A stretch of DNA of 64,000 nt, from positions 1,023,672-1,087,671 of the forward strand of contig JADKAN010000002.1 of NCBI GenBank assembly GCA_016719225.1, read 5' to 3'. The first letter of the stretch is position 1. Every line of letters begins with the position of its first letter. The notes beneath the pieces were generated by a model. The model was not told the DNA's origin, ran no database searches, and saw only the letters and a program-made list of their open reading frames with translations. A program made the translations under genes and the position numbers. This DNA is from Flavobacteriales bacterium (GTDB lineage Bacteria > Bacteroidota > Bacteroidia > Flavobacteriales_F > PHOS-HE28). Below, piece by piece: positions 7,583 through 17,391 of the stretch.

Positions 7583-9715
7583 TTAGTTTCCGGTGGAGGG
7601 CATGGCGGGTTTCACCTTGATGTCCGTGCCGAGGCGTTGCAGGTAGGCGATCACGGCGATGATCTCCTTCTCCTTGTCCACTTCGATGCCTCCTTTGGCC
7701 AGGTTTTCAGCGATCCGACCAGCTTGCGCCAAGAGCGAATCGTTGGCGGTGGCGATGAAGGCCTCGTCGTAAGGAACGCCAAGCTGGCGCATCACCTCGA
7801 TCTTGCGCGGGGTGCTCTTCAGGTCGATGTCCTTTTCGAACATGTGCGGATAGGCCGGCATGATGGATCCCTTCACGAATTTCCCCGGATCGAGCATGTG
7901 GTAGAAGTGCCAACTGTCCTGGTACTTGCCGCCTACACGGGCCAGGTCGGGGCCGGTGCGCTTGCTGCCCCACTGGAACGGATGGTCATAAACGAATTCG
8001 CCCGCCTTGCTGTATTCGCCGTACCGTTCGGTCTCGCTCCGGAAAGGGCGGATCATCTGCGAATGGCAGTTGTAGCAGCCTTCGGACACGTAGATGTCCC
8101 GGCCTTGCAATTCCAGCGGAGTATAGGGTTTCACGCTACTGATGGTGGGCACGTTGCTTTGGATCAGGAACGTGGGGACCATCTCCACCAATCCACCGAT
8201 GGCCACCGCGACCAGCGAAAAGAGCAGCATCTGCATGGGCCGCCGCTCGATCCAACGGTGCCAATAGCCGCCCGTGGATTCTTTGCCGGTACTCTTCTCC
8301 GCAGCTGGTGCCTCCGCCGGTTCGAGGGCAAGGAAGTTGCCTTGCCGCACGGTGCGGTGCACGTTATACACCATGAAGAACAGGCCGGTGATGTATAGCG
8401 TTCCACCCAGCACGCGCAGCCAGTAGGCGTATTGGATCTGCAGTACGGTGTCCAGGAAATTCTTGTAGACCAAGTAGCCATCCGGGGTGAATTGCTTCCA
8501 CATCAGGCTTTGGGTGAAGCCTGCGAAATAGAGCGGCACGGTGTAGAACACGATACCCAGGGTGCCGATCCAGAAGTGCGCGTTGGCCAGTTTCTTGCTC
8601 CAGATCGATGTGCGGAACATACGCGGCACCAAGTAGTAGATCATGCCGAAGGTGAGGAAGCCGTTCCAGCCGAGCGCACCCACGTGTACGTGGGCAATGG
8701 TCCAGTCCGTGAAGTGGCTCATCGCGTTGAAGACCTTGATGCTGAGCAGCGGACCTTCCAGCGTGGCCATGCCGTATGCGGTGAGGGCCACCACGAAGAA
8801 CTTCAGCACCACGTCCTCGCGCACCCGGTCCCACACGCCTCGCAACGTGAGCAAACCGTTGAGCATACCGCCCCAGCTTGGCGCGATCAGCATGATGCTG
8901 AACACGGTGCCAAGGCTCTGTGCCCATTCCGGAAGAGAGCTGTACAACAGATGGTGCGGACCTGCCCAGATGTAGATGAAGATCAGGGCCCAGAAGTGGA
9001 TGATGGAGAGCTTGTAGCTGTACACGGGCCGGTTGGCTGCCTTCGGGACGAAGTAGTACATCAGCCCGAGGTAGGGCGTGGTGAGGAAGAAGGCGACGGC
9101 GTTGTGGCCGTACCACCATTGCACCAGCGCGTCCTGTACACCTGCGTATCCGCTATAGCTCTTCCAAAGGCTCACGGGGATCTCGTAGCTGTTGACGATA
9201 TGCAACATGGCCACGGTGACCCAAGTGGCGATATAGAACCAGATCGCGACGTAGAGATGTTTCTCACGCCGTTTGTAAATGGTACCGAACATATTGATGC
9301 CGAATAGGATCCAAGAGATCGTGATCGCGATGTCGATGGGCCATTCCAATTCAGCATATTCCTTACTTGCGGTGATGCCCAAAGGCAGTGTGATCGCCGC
9401 GCTCACGATGATGGCCTGCCAGCTCCAGAACTGCGTCCACGAAAGGACGCGGCTCCACATGGGCGTCTTAAGCAGGCGTGGAAGGCTATAGTAGACCCCG
9501 GCGAATATGCCGTTGCCGACGAAGGCGAAGATGACCGAGTTGGTATGCAGGGGACGCAGCCTTCCGAAAGTGAACCACTCTCCCAGGTTGAGTTGGGGAA
9601 GCACCAGTTCCAGCGCGGCCCAGAGCCCGACCAACATACCTATGGCCCCCCATGCGATGGTGGCCCATAGGTAGGCGCGAACGGGACGGTTGTCGTATTC
9701 GAAGCGTTCGATCAT
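7583..9715 (-). CDS. ccoNO: Fused cytochrome cbb3 oxidase subunits CcoN and CcoO
   Basis: Residues 1 to about 460 form the CcoN haem-copper oxidase core, with conserved histidines in RPLHTNSVIF, WWYGHNAVAF, GPHHLLYSS and IAHVHVGALGWNG. A linker rich in Ala, Pro and Glu leads to CcoO (from about 500), with one membrane helix and the haem c motif CYNCH followed by SQMIRPF. The fusion is a known arrangement in Bacteroidota. The enzyme is a high-affinity terminal oxidase reducing oxygen at the inner membrane. Its start overlaps the ccoS stop by four bases. Confidence 0.96.
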   Translation of the reverse strand: MIERFEYDNRPVRAYLWATIAWGAIGMLVGLWAALELVLPQLNLGEWFTFGRLRPLHTNSVIFAFVGNGIFAGVYYSLPRLLKTPMWSRVLSWTQFWSWQAIIVSAAITLPLGITASKEYAELEWPIDIAITISWILFGINMFGTIYKRREKHLYVAIWFYIATWVTVAMLHIVNSYEIPVSLWKSYSGYAGVQDALVQWWYGHNAVAFFLTTPYLGLMYYFVPKAANRPVYSYKLSIIHFWALIFIYIWAGPHHLLYSSLPEWAQSLGTVFSIMLIAPSWGGMLNGLLTLRGVWDRVREDVVLKFFVVALTAYGMATLEGPLLSIKVFNAMSHFTDWTIAHVHVGALGWNGFLTFGMIYYLVPRMFRTSIWSKKLANAHFWIGTLGIVFYTVPLYFAGFTQSLMWKQFTPDGYLVYKNFLDTVLQIQYAYWLRVLGGTLYITGLFFMVYNVHRTVRQGNFLALEPAEAPAAEKSTGKESTGGYWHRWIERRPMQMLLFSLVAVAIGGLVEMVPTFLIQSNVPTISSVKPYTPLELQGRDIYVSEGCYNCHSQMIRPFRSETERYGEYSKAGEFVYDHPFQWGSKRTGPDLARVGGKYQDSWHFYHMLDPGKFVKGSIMPAYPHMFEKDIDLKSTPRKIEVMRQLGVPYDEAFIATANDSLLAQAGRIAENLAKGGIEVDKEKEIIAVIAYLQRLGTDIKVKPAMPSTGN

Positions 9716-9882
9716 GATCTATAGGAAGGCGATGGTGTTACTGGGGTATCGTCGTTCAATATGCGCACTGCAGGAGAGCGGTCGTCCTCGAACTGCCCTG
9801 ACCTTGCCGCCCAGATAAATGCGAACAGGAACACGCCTGCTACAAGGGTGCTAACACTGATGAGCAGAATGATGACCGACAT
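9712..9882 (-). CDS. ccoS: cbb3 oxidase maturation protein CcoS
   Basis: The start at 9882 (MSVIILLISVSTLVAGVFLF) is preferred over 9900 because CcoS proteins begin directly with the single helix. The sequence then shows the conserved FIWAARSGQFEDDRSPAVRI, including the GQFDD-like motif diagnostic of the family. It is 56 residues long. CcoS is needed for cofactor insertion into cbb3 oxidase. It lies between the copper ATPase gene and ccoNO, 117 bases downstream of the ATPase stop. Confidence 0.93.
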   Translation of the reverse strand: MSVIILLISVSTLVAGVFLFAFIWAARSGQFEDDRSPAVRILNDDTPVTPSPSYRS

Positions 9883-9999
9883 GATGCTTTGCGGCGCCAA
9901 AACTGCCCCCGAGCGCCCGACCCTGAAATGATAACCATCACCGTAACATCATGACCTTCGTCAGGATTATCACCTCCGGTAGGACGGGCTGCTGCGCTG

Positions 10000-12387
10000 T
10001 CACTCCGTGAGTTTCTCACTTCGTGCTGCGCGCCACACCGCAATGGATACAAAGGCCACCACGGTGACGGAACTGACCGGCATCAGGATGGCGGCGATGA
10101 TCGGGGTCAGGTTACCGCTCACCGCGAAGGACAGTCCCACGACATTATAGGCCAGGGATAGCACCAGACTGGTCAACACGATCCGATGGGCCTTGCGGCT
10201 AAGGCGCAGCATGCGCGGAAGCTTGTGCAGGGCATCGGCCCCAATGATGGCATCGCTTGCGGGAGTAAGGGCTGCGCTGCTTTCACTCACCGTTACGCCG
10301 ACGTTGCTTTGTTGCAATGCGCCGGCGTCATTCAATCCATCACCCACCATCATCACCGTTCTGCCGGTGTGCCGTAGTTCGTTCACGAACCGTGCCTTTT
10401 CCGGCGGCGTGCAGCCAGAGATCATGTTGCCTGGGGTGAACATCCGCGCCGTTCCAGCATCCACGGAGGTATCTCCGGTAAGTAGGTACGTAGTGGCGTG
10501 CCGCGCGATATCCAGCACACTTTCGGCCATCCCGGCACGCGCTTTCTTGCGGATGGCGAAGCGACCCCTGTATACACCGTCGAACGCGAGGTATACGTAG
10601 GCTTCGCCATTGGCTTGAGGCATGGCAGGGGCTTTGGAGAAGCCGGGATTACCCAGTGTTGTGCGCACGCCGCGCAACGTTCCGCCCACGCCTTCGCCGG
10701 GTGTGTCAGCAACATCCACGGCGTCGATCAACGGTGTTTTTAGATCCGCATAAAGCACGGCGCTCAACGGATGGGTGCTGTGGCGGGCGAGCGATCGGAC
10801 CAAGGCTTGCTCATGGGCGCTCAGCGGGGCGCCTTCAAAACGGACACCCCATGCTTCCCTGGCCGTAAGTGTGCCCGTCTTGTCGAAAACCACAGCATCC
10901 ACGGAAGCCATGCGCTCCACCACATCCGCATCGCGCAGGAACAAACCGTTCCTGCCCAGTAAACGAATGGTATGGCCGTAAGCGAACGGCATGCTCAAGG
11001 CCAGCGCGCAAGGACACGCAACGATCAACACCGCGGCCACGACCGGCCAAATGCGTGCAGGTTCATGCAAGCCCCAATACACGGCGGCAGCTGCGGAAAT
11101 GGTGAACACCGCCACGATGAAACGTCGTGCCACCAGGTCCATTGTACGGGGCATCAAAGGCCGTTCTGAGCCCGTGGCGCGCTGCTCTTCCCACAAACGC
11201 TTCAAATGGCTCTGAGCGAATGGGCGCAGCACCTCCAGTTCGATAGCAGCACCACGCTGCCGTCCCCCGGCTTTGATCGTCTCACCTATGGCTCGCCGCA
11301 CAGGCAAAGGCTCTCCGGTAATGAAGCTGTTGTCGATACGCCCTGTGCCTTGCCTCAAAATGGCGTCCACCGGCACCAGTTCCTGATCGCGCACGATGAT
11401 CGTGTCACCGGGGTTCAGCGCGGCCACGCCGACATGCTCTTCGGTTCCACCGTTCCGGCGAAGCACGACCAAGGGTAAAAAGTCGTCAAGGTCACGGTCG
11501 AAGCTGAGTGCTTGGTAGGTGAAATCCTGGAACCAGCGACCTATGAGCAGGAAAAAGACCAGCCCGGCCAGCGAGTCGAAATAGCCCGGTCCGATCTGTG
11601 CCGCCACTTCGTATAGACTTTGCAGGAAAAGCGCCAAGACCCCGACCGCGATGGGCTGGTCGATGTTGACGCTGCGCGACCGGACACCAGCCCAAGCGGA
11701 GGCGAAGAAGATCCGTGCAGCGAAGAATACCACCGGCAGCGCCAGTAATACTTTCAGCAGGATGAAGCCCTTCACCAAGGTGTCATCTTCGAGTGTAGCA
11801 CCGAAATATTCCGGGAAGCTCAGGAACATGGTGTTACCGAAACAGAACCCCGCTACGCCAAGCCGCACGTAGAGCATGCGGTCCACCTTTTTTCTGTTCT
11901 GCTTGTACGCGGAGCCGGTCAATTGCGGTCCATAACCGATGTTGCGCAGCAAGGCGATCAGCTTTCCCAAGCTAAGGTCGCCTTCGCGGAAATTCACGGT
12001 AAGCTCCTTATCGCTGAAGCGCACGCGGGAGCGCACCACGGCGGGCTCCAACCGGTCCAGGTTTTCCAGCAGCCAAATGCAACTGCTGCAGTGCATCTGC
12101 GGCACTTGCAGCTTTATGCGGGTAATGCCATCTTCGCTGAATTCCACCAGTTTGTCCCGCACTTCCGGCAGGTCGAAGAGGTCGGTACGTGCTTCGTCCG
12201 CGTTCAACACGGAACGCGTGCCGGGGCGTTGCTCCAACTCATAGTAGTTCTTCAGGCCACTGTCGCGCAGCAGGCCGTAAACCGCTTTGCAGCCTTGGCA
12301 ACAGAAGTCCTTTCCATCCATCGCCACCTGTTCCTCCGTGCAGGGTTCACCGCAATGGAAGCACGCGGTTAGGGTGATGGTGGGCAT
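10000..12387 (-). CDS. ccoI: Copper-translocating P1B-type ATPase of the cbb3 cluster (CcoI/FixI)
   Basis: The 795-residue protein opens with a Cys-rich metal-binding segment (CFHCGEPC, FCCQGC), then an HMA domain with MHCSSC at about residue 98. The P-type core includes TGEP in SFITGEPLP, the membrane CPC motif (VACPCALAL), the phosphorylation site DKTGT and the hinge MVGDGLND. This subfamily exports or delivers copper for cbb3 oxidase assembly in the inner membrane. The gene heads the minus-strand cco operon. Confidence 0.95.
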   Translation of the reverse strand: MPTITLTACFHCGEPCTEEQVAMDGKDFCCQGCKAVYGLLRDSGLKNYYELEQRPGTRSVLNADEARTDLFDLPEVRDKLVEFSEDGITRIKLQVPQMHCSSCIWLLENLDRLEPAVVRSRVRFSDKELTVNFREGDLSLGKLIALLRNIGYGPQLTGSAYKQNRKKVDRMLYVRLGVAGFCFGNTMFLSFPEYFGATLEDDTLVKGFILLKVLLALPVVFFAARIFFASAWAGVRSRSVNIDQPIAVGVLALFLQSLYEVAAQIGPGYFDSLAGLVFFLLIGRWFQDFTYQALSFDRDLDDFLPLVVLRRNGGTEEHVGVAALNPGDTIIVRDQELVPVDAILRQGTGRIDNSFITGEPLPVRRAIGETIKAGGRQRGAAIELEVLRPFAQSHLKRLWEEQRATGSERPLMPRTMDLVARRFIVAVFTISAAAAVYWGLHEPARIWPVVAAVLIVACPCALALSMPFAYGHTIRLLGRNGLFLRDADVVERMASVDAVVFDKTGTLTAREAWGVRFEGAPLSAHEQALVRSLARHSTHPLSAVLYADLKTPLIDAVDVADTPGEGVGGTLRGVRTTLGNPGFSKAPAMPQANGEAYVYLAFDGVYRGRFAIRKKARAGMAESVLDIARHATTYLLTGDTSVDAGTARMFTPGNMISGCTPPEKARFVNELRHTGRTVMMVGDGLNDAGALQQSNVGVTVSESSAALTPASDAIIGADALHKLPRMLRLSRKAHRIVLTSLVLSLAYNVVGLSFAVSGNLTPIIAAILMPVSSVTVVAFVSIAVWRAARSEKLTE

Positions 12388-12410
12388 GCGGTCAGGGCAA
12401 TAAGCGGCCG

Positions 12411-12462
12411 CAAAAATGCCAAGGCCTTGTTCATGAGGAACTGACCGGGGTCATGTTCAGTT
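12411..12462 (-). promoter_or_regulatory. Possible promoter and operator upstream of the cco cluster
   Basis: A weak -7 box (minus CATTTTTG at 12411-12418) lies upstream of the ATPase start. Further upstream, at 12439-12462, an inverted repeat AACTGA-N12-TCAGTT contains a second palindrome, TGACCNNGGTCA-like. Oxygen-responsive regulators of the CRP/FNR family often bind such dyads before cco genes, but the sequence is not a canonical FNR box. The rest of 12388-12683 shows no gene. Confidence 0.3.
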
Positions 12463-12683
12463 AATTGAGCCGGCTCCGCGAAGCACCTGTCGGGATCGAA
12501 GTGCATGGGAACACAACCTGAACGAGCATTCATGGCGCGGTGGTCAAGGTGCTCTTCGCAACTGGACACCTCTTATGCCTTCACTTGCGCAGCATTAAGC
12601 TGGACTTCCAGGATCAGCAATTCAGGGACCATCCGGCAGCCCAAACCGTCAATTTCACGGCTGATCAGGGTCTTTTCCGAAGA

Positions 12684-13910
12684 TCACTTCATCCGCAGGC
12701 TCAGCGCTTCGTTCAACGCTGCCATGAACTCATCGCTGCTGAGGTAAGTGTCCGGAGCGGCTTTGCTACCGTGGATGCATACCGCGAGGTCCTTGGTCAT
12801 TTTACCGGCCTCCACCGTTTTGATGCACACATCTTCCAGCGTGTGGCAGAAGTCGATCAGGGCCTTGTTCCCATCCAGCTTTCCGCGGAAAGCGAGGCCA
12901 CGTGTCCAAGCGAAAATGCTCGCGATCGGGTTCGTGCTGGTCGACTTTCCTTGCTGGTGCTGGCGATAGTGGCGCGTCACCGTACCGTGTGCGGCCTCGG
13001 CTTCCATCGTCATGCCATCAGGTGTCATCAGCACGCTCGTCATCAGGCCCAATGAACCGAACCCTTGTGCCACAGTATCGCTCTGGACGTCACCATCGTA
13101 GTTCTTGCAGGCCCACACGTATCCACCGCTCCACTTCATCGCGCTCGCTACCATGTCATCGATCAACCGGTGCTCGTAAGTGATGCCCGCTTTTTCGAAA
13201 TCAGCTTTGAACCGCTTCTGGTAAACGTCCTCGAAGATGTCCTTGAAGCGGCCGTCGTATTTTTTCAGGATGGTGTTCTTGGTGCTCAGGTACAGTGGCC
13301 ATTTCTTCTGGAGGGCCAGGTTGAAGCAGCTGAGCGCGAAGCCTTCGATGCTCTCATCGGTATTGTACATGCTCATCGCCACGCCGCCGCCTTCGAAATC
13401 GAAGACGTTCCAGATCTGCGGTTCGCCACCATCCTCGGGCGTGAAGGTCATCGTGAGCTTACCCTTGCCCTTGATGACGGCATCCGTAGCCTTATACTGA
13501 TCGCCGAAGGCATGTCGACCGATGATGATGGGTTTGGTCCATCCGGGGACCAAGCGCGGGATGTTGTTGATCACAATGGGTTCGCGGAATACGGTTCCCC
13601 CCAAGATGTTGCGGATGGTGCCGTTCGGGCTTTTCCACATCTGTTTCAGACCGAACTCCTGCATCCGGTTCTCATCCGGGGTGATCGTAGCGCATTTGAT
13701 GCCCACGTGGTGTTTCTGTATGGCCTTGGCAGCGTCCACGGTCACTTGGTCGTTGGTGGCGTCACGATGTTCGATCCCTAGGTCATAATAGTCGATCGGT
13801 ACGTCCACGTAGGGCAGGATCAGTTGTTCCTTGATCCACTGCCAGATGATGCGTGTCATTTCGTCACCATCGATCTCCACTATCGGGTTCGCCACCTTGA
13901 TCTTCTGCAT
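12684..13910 (-). CDS. icd: NADP-dependent isocitrate dehydrogenase, eukaryotic-like type II
   Basis: The 408-residue protein starts MQKIKVANPIVEIDGDEMTR, the typical N-terminus of homodimeric type II enzymes. Other family landmarks are PNGTIRNILGGTVFREPI for substrate binding, LSTKNTILKKYDGRFKDIF and EAAHGTVTRHYRQHQQG for NADP binding. It oxidises isocitrate to 2-oxoglutarate in the TCA cycle. The start at 13910 is preferred to 13970, which would add a non-conserved leader. A TACCTTCG promoter-like box lies about 35 bases upstream. Confidence 0.96.
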   Translation of the reverse strand: MQKIKVANPIVEIDGDEMTRIIWQWIKEQLILPYVDVPIDYYDLGIEHRDATNDQVTVDAAKAIQKHHVGIKCATITPDENRMQEFGLKQMWKSPNGTIRNILGGTVFREPIVINNIPRLVPGWTKPIIIGRHAFGDQYKATDAVIKGKGKLTMTFTPEDGGEPQIWNVFDFEGGGVAMSMYNTDESIEGFALSCFNLALQKKWPLYLSTKNTILKKYDGRFKDIFEDVYQKRFKADFEKAGITYEHRLIDDMVASAMKWSGGYVWACKNYDGDVQSDTVAQGFGSLGLMTSVLMTPDGMTMEAEAAHGTVTRHYRQHQQGKSTSTNPIASIFAWTRGLAFRGKLDGNKALIDFCHTLEDVCIKTVEAGKMTKDLAVCIHGSKAAPDTYLSSDEFMAALNEALSLRMK

Positions 13911-14043
13911 ACGTATCGAATTGTCGGTTGAAAAGGTTGGCGAAGGTAAAGGAGGGATCATACACTGCACGTGCGGATCAACCTCAAACCCACCGGGAAC
14001 GCACTTCCGCTAAAATCCCAGGGGTTCTTGGAAGCTTGTGCGC

Positions 14044-15798
14044 TCAGATCTCCAAGTCCAGCTGGTCGCGCAACGTCAACAACGCAGGGTTCTTGTCCGC
14101 CATGATCTTGAACTTGTCCCGAGGGGTATATCGGGGTCGCAAGTCCTTTGCTTCCGCTTTTACCACCGAAAGCTCCAACAGCGGCATGTCCATTTCGCGG
14201 CGTAGATAGCCCAACAGGGTGGGCCTTTCCTCGCGCATGTAATTTTCCTGCACGTCGTTCACAATAGTGAGCGAAATGGTGCGCTGTCCTGTGATCACCG
14301 GCTGGTATGCGGTAAGCGTGGCGTGCAGGCTGTTCTTGCCTTCGTGTTTGCGTGCCGTGGCATAATCATTCCAGCTCTTTTGCAACAGCGCCGCGTTGAT
14401 CTCCCGCTTGGTATCGTCCCGTTCGGGTTCGTTCCCCGGAACATCCGCCAAGCGTATGGTTTCCTCCTGCTTTGCAGAGGGCGCGAGGTGCTCGCGTATG
14501 GAAACCGAAGATGCCAGTCGCCTACCCGTGCGCTCCGGAGTTGGTGCCGGGACGGGCGTTCCGGTTTGGACCGGCTGCGGCGGGGTCACGTTCATCACTA
14601 CCGGCGTAATAGCGGCAGGCTGTTGTGCAGCTAAAGCCGTGTCAGGCTTTTTTTTTTCGGCCGGTATCGCTGGCTGGGTGGAAGCAACGGGCGCCGCAGA
14701 CCTGCCTGCCCAATCGCGCGTCAGTTGGATCAAGGCCACTTCAACCAATAGGCGCGGTTCCTTGCTGCTTTTATAAACCGTGTCCACTGCACTCATGCGG
14801 TCCAAGCCAGTCACCAGCTGGTCGGTCGTGATGCGCGCGGCCTGATCGGCGTAACGGGCCTCCAATTCCTGGCCAACCTCCATCAGCGGGATGGTGCGCG
14901 GGTCCTGGCTCACCAACAGGTCACGGAAGTGTCGCGCTAGTCCGGCCACGAAGAGGTGTCCATCAAAACCTTGGAACAGCACATCATTGAAGGCCATCAA
15001 CGCGCCGGGGGCATCTCTTTTTAGCAGATTGTCCGTTATGGTGAAATAGTGCTCGTGGTCCAATACGTTCAGGTTCTTCACAACATCCGCATAGGTGAGC
15101 TTATCGCCACCAAAACTGGCGAGCTGATCGAAGATGCTCAGGGCGTCGCGCAGGCCGCCATCGGCTTTTTGGGCAATGGTGTGGAGCGCCAGTGGTTCCG
15201 CTACCACGCCTTCCTTTACAGCGATCTCCGCAAGGTGCTTGGCGATGTCGGTCACCGTGATACGACGAAAATCGAACACCTGGCACCGGGAGAGGATGGT
15301 CGGAAGGATCTTGTGCTTCTCCGTTGTGGCAAGAATGAAGATGGCATAAGAGGGAGGTTCCTCCAAGGTCTTCAAAAAGGCATTGAAGGCCTGTTGGCTC
15401 AACATGTGCACCTCATCGATGATGTACACCTTCTTGTTGCCGATCTGTGGTGCGATCTGCACCTGTTGGATCAGGTTCCGGATATCTTCCACGCTGTTAT
15501 TGCTGGCAGCGTCCAGTTCGAAGATGTTCAAGGAATGGCCGTCATCGAAGCTTTTGCAGGACGGACATTCCCCACAGGTGCTCAGGTCGTCGTTCAGGTT
15601 CTCGCAATTCAGCGTGCGCGCCAAGATGCGGGCGCACGTGGTCTTACCTACGCCGCGTGGCCCTGTGAAGAGGAATGCCGAAGCCACGTGTTTGTTCCGG
15701 ATGGCATTTTTCAGCGTGCCGGTAACGTGCTCCTGTCCCACTACGGTGTCGAACAGGACGGGGCGGTATTTTCGGGCGCTTACAACGTATCGTTCCAT
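14044..15798 (-). CDS. dnaX: DNA polymerase III subunits gamma/tau
   Basis: The 584-residue protein has the clamp-loader AAA+ domain: Walker A GPRGVGKTTCARILAR near residue 46, a zinc site from CENLNDDLSTCGECPSC, Walker B YIIDEVHML and the SRC sensor (ILSRCQVFDF). Domain III follows to about residue 370, then a low-complexity Pro/Ala linker and a small C-terminal tau-like domain. It loads the sliding clamp during replication. It is transcribed divergently from rpsF. Confidence 0.97.
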   Translation of the reverse strand: MERYVVSARKYRPVLFDTVVGQEHVTGTLKNAIRNKHVASAFLFTGPRGVGKTTCARILARTLNCENLNDDLSTCGECPSCKSFDDGHSLNIFELDAASNNSVEDIRNLIQQVQIAPQIGNKKVYIIDEVHMLSQQAFNAFLKTLEEPPSYAIFILATTEKHKILPTILSRCQVFDFRRITVTDIAKHLAEIAVKEGVVAEPLALHTIAQKADGGLRDALSIFDQLASFGGDKLTYADVVKNLNVLDHEHYFTITDNLLKRDAPGALMAFNDVLFQGFDGHLFVAGLARHFRDLLVSQDPRTIPLMEVGQELEARYADQAARITTDQLVTGLDRMSAVDTVYKSSKEPRLLVEVALIQLTRDWAGRSAAPVASTQPAIPAEKKKPDTALAAQQPAAITPVVMNVTPPQPVQTGTPVPAPTPERTGRRLASSVSIREHLAPSAKQEETIRLADVPGNEPERDDTKREINAALLQKSWNDYATARKHEGKNSLHATLTAYQPVITGQRTISLTIVNDVQENYMREERPTLLGYLRREMDMPLLELSVVKAEAKDLRPRYTPRDKFKIMADKNPALLTLRDQLDLEI

Positions 15799-15806
15799 GT
15801 GCGGCG

Positions 15807-15814
15807 CTAAGATA
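15807..15814 (-). promoter_or_regulatory. -7 promoter box of dnaX
   Basis: The minus strand reads TATCTTAG, one base from TAnnTTTG, only 8 bases before the dnaX ATG. This spacing implies a very short or absent mRNA leader. Confidence 0.5.
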
Positions 15815-15951
15815 ACGGCATGCGCGATCCGGGGTCCGGGTCTTCAACCCCGGTCTATCAGCGGGAGCCTTCCGGGCCCGTCCCACACGTGCGTTTTTTG
15901 ACCCGTTATAGGCTGATCTATAGTTCGGTGCATTCAATTCCATAGGATTGC

Positions 15952-15959
15952 TACATTTG
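15952..15959 (+). promoter_or_regulatory. -7 promoter box of the rpsF-rpsR-rplI operon
   Basis: TACATTTG matches TAnnTTTG exactly and lies 25 bases before the rpsF start. No clear -33 TTTG is seen at the usual distance. Confidence 0.6.
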
Positions 15960-15984
15960 CACCCCAAAATTTACCCAGAGGCAA

Positions 15985-16374
15985 ATGACCAACCGGTACG
16001 AAACCGTCTTCATCTTAACTCCCGTTTTGTCTGAGGACCAGGCAAAGGAGGCGGTAACCAAATTCAAAGACCTTCTCAAAGAAGGCAATGGCAAGGTCCG
16101 CCATGAAGAGAACTGGGGGATGCGCAAGCTTGCCTATCCCATCCAGAAGAAGTCCTCGGGCTTCTACCACCTGATCGAGTTCGAGAGCGACCCGTCGTTC
16201 ATCGCAAAGCTCGAGACTGAATACCGCCGCGACGAACGGGTGATCCGTTTCCTTACGGTGGCAATGGACAAGCATCACATCGCTTTCGCTGAAAGCCGCC
16301 GTGGCCGTACCGGTCACTCGGAAGGCAGCGACAAGCCGGTGCGTGCACCCCGCCGTAAAAAGGAAAACGCCTAA
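15985..16374 (+). CDS. rpsF: 30S ribosomal protein S6
   Basis: The protein starts MTNRYETVFILTPVLSEDQ and contains WGMRKLAYPIQKKSSGFYHLIEFE, the S6 core. It has 129 residues, with a basic and acidic C-terminal tail. It binds 16S rRNA with S18, whose gene follows after 9 bases. This is the usual first gene of the conserved rpsF-rpsR-rplI operon. Confidence 0.97.
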   Translation: MTNRYETVFILTPVLSEDQAKEAVTKFKDLLKEGNGKVRHEENWGMRKLAYPIQKKSSGFYHLIEFESDPSFIAKLETEYRRDERVIRFLTVAMDKHHIAFAESRRGRTGHSEGSDKPVRAPRRKKENA

Positions 16375-16383
16375 GCCACAGCA

Positions 16384-16704
16384 ATGAGCGAAACAGCAAC
16401 CACCCCGGCGGCGGAATCTTCCACTGCACCCAAGACCGGAGGCTCCGGCAACGAGATCCGTTACCTCACGCCGATCTCCATCGAGACCAAGAAGGACAAG
16501 TACGACCGGTTCAAGAAGTACGGTATCAAGTATATCGATTACAAGGATGCCGACTATTTGTTGCGCTTGGTGAACGAGCAGGGCAAGATCCTTCCCCGCC
16601 GCCTCACCGGCACTAGCCAGAAGTACCAAAAGCGCGTGGCGCAGGCCGTGAAGCGTAGCCGCCACTTGGCGCTTATGCCTTACGTGGCCGACATGCTCAA
16701 GTAA
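16384..16704 (+). CDS. rpsR: 30S ribosomal protein S18
   Basis: The 106-residue protein has a Ser/Thr/Ala-rich N-terminal extension of about 30 residues. The conserved core follows: a YIDYKDADYLLRLVNEQGK segment and then RRLTGTSQKYQKRVAQAVKR, the S18 signature. It partners S6 in the small subunit platform. It lies between rpsF and rplI in one operon. Confidence 0.97.
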   Translation: MSETATTPAAESSTAPKTGGSGNEIRYLTPISIETKKDKYDRFKKYGIKYIDYKDADYLLRLVNEQGKILPRRLTGTSQKYQKRVAQAVKRSRHLALMPYVADMLK

Positions 16705-16717
16705 CACCGCACCACAC

Positions 16718-17164
16718 ATGGAAGTGATCCTCAAACAAGATGTGGAGCATCTGGGCTTCGCCAACGACCTAGTGAAGGTCCGCGACGGCTATGCCCGTAA
16801 TTTCCTCCTTCCCCGCGGCTTGGCCGTCACCGCCACCAGCGGTGAGCGCAAACAGCTCACGGAAACACTGAAACAGCGTGCCCATAAAGAGGCCAAGCTG
16901 CGTACTGAAGCTGATAAGAATGCGGAGAAACTCGTTGCCCAGCCGATCAAGATCGGCGCTAAGGTGGGCGAGAAGGGCCGTATTTTTGGCAGCGTGAACA
17001 CCATCATGCTCAGCGATGCTTTCAAGCAGTTGGGTGTTGATCTGGATCGCAAGTACATTAAGCTCAAGGGCGAAGCGATCAAGACCATCGGGACCTACGA
17101 AGCCGAAGTGACCTTCCACCGCGATGTGGTGAAGTCCATTCCCTTCGAGGTGGTGGAGGAGTGA
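16718..17164 (+). CDS. rplI: 50S ribosomal protein L9
   Basis: The 148-residue protein has the N-terminal rRNA-binding domain (MEVILKQDVEHLGFANDLVK, then the VRDGYARNFLLPRGLA signature), a long helical connector and a C-terminal domain with GRIFGSVN. The length is normal for L9. It is the third gene of the operon and is followed by a clear terminator. Confidence 0.97.
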   Translation: MEVILKQDVEHLGFANDLVKVRDGYARNFLLPRGLAVTATSGERKQLTETLKQRAHKEAKLRTEADKNAEKLVAQPIKIGAKVGEKGRIFGSVNTIMLSDAFKQLGVDLDRKYIKLKGEAIKTIGTYEAEVTFHRDVVKSIPFEVVEE

Positions 17165-17183
17165 TCCTGAATATCCTTAGACA

Positions 17184-17213
17184 AAAGGGCTGCCTCTTGG
17201 AGGCGGCCCTTTT
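17184..17213 (+). terminator. Rho-independent terminator of rpsF-rpsR-rplI
   Basis: The stem aagggctgcctc pairs with gaggcggcccttt through one G-U pair, with loop ttg and a T-run. It begins about 20 bases after the rplI stop. Confidence 0.88.
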
Positions 17214-17391
17214 TCGTTCTTTGCGACTTTTTCGTGGCACAATACCCAAGTCCACCTCGGATGCCACATAAACGCCTCCTCATCGTGTTAGCAGACTATT
17301 GATCGCAGACGGTTCCACAGGGTTTCTAAGCCAAGGGACTTTACAAGTGAGTTGATCAGATCCGTTGATCGCGACATCCTGCCGATTTTCA

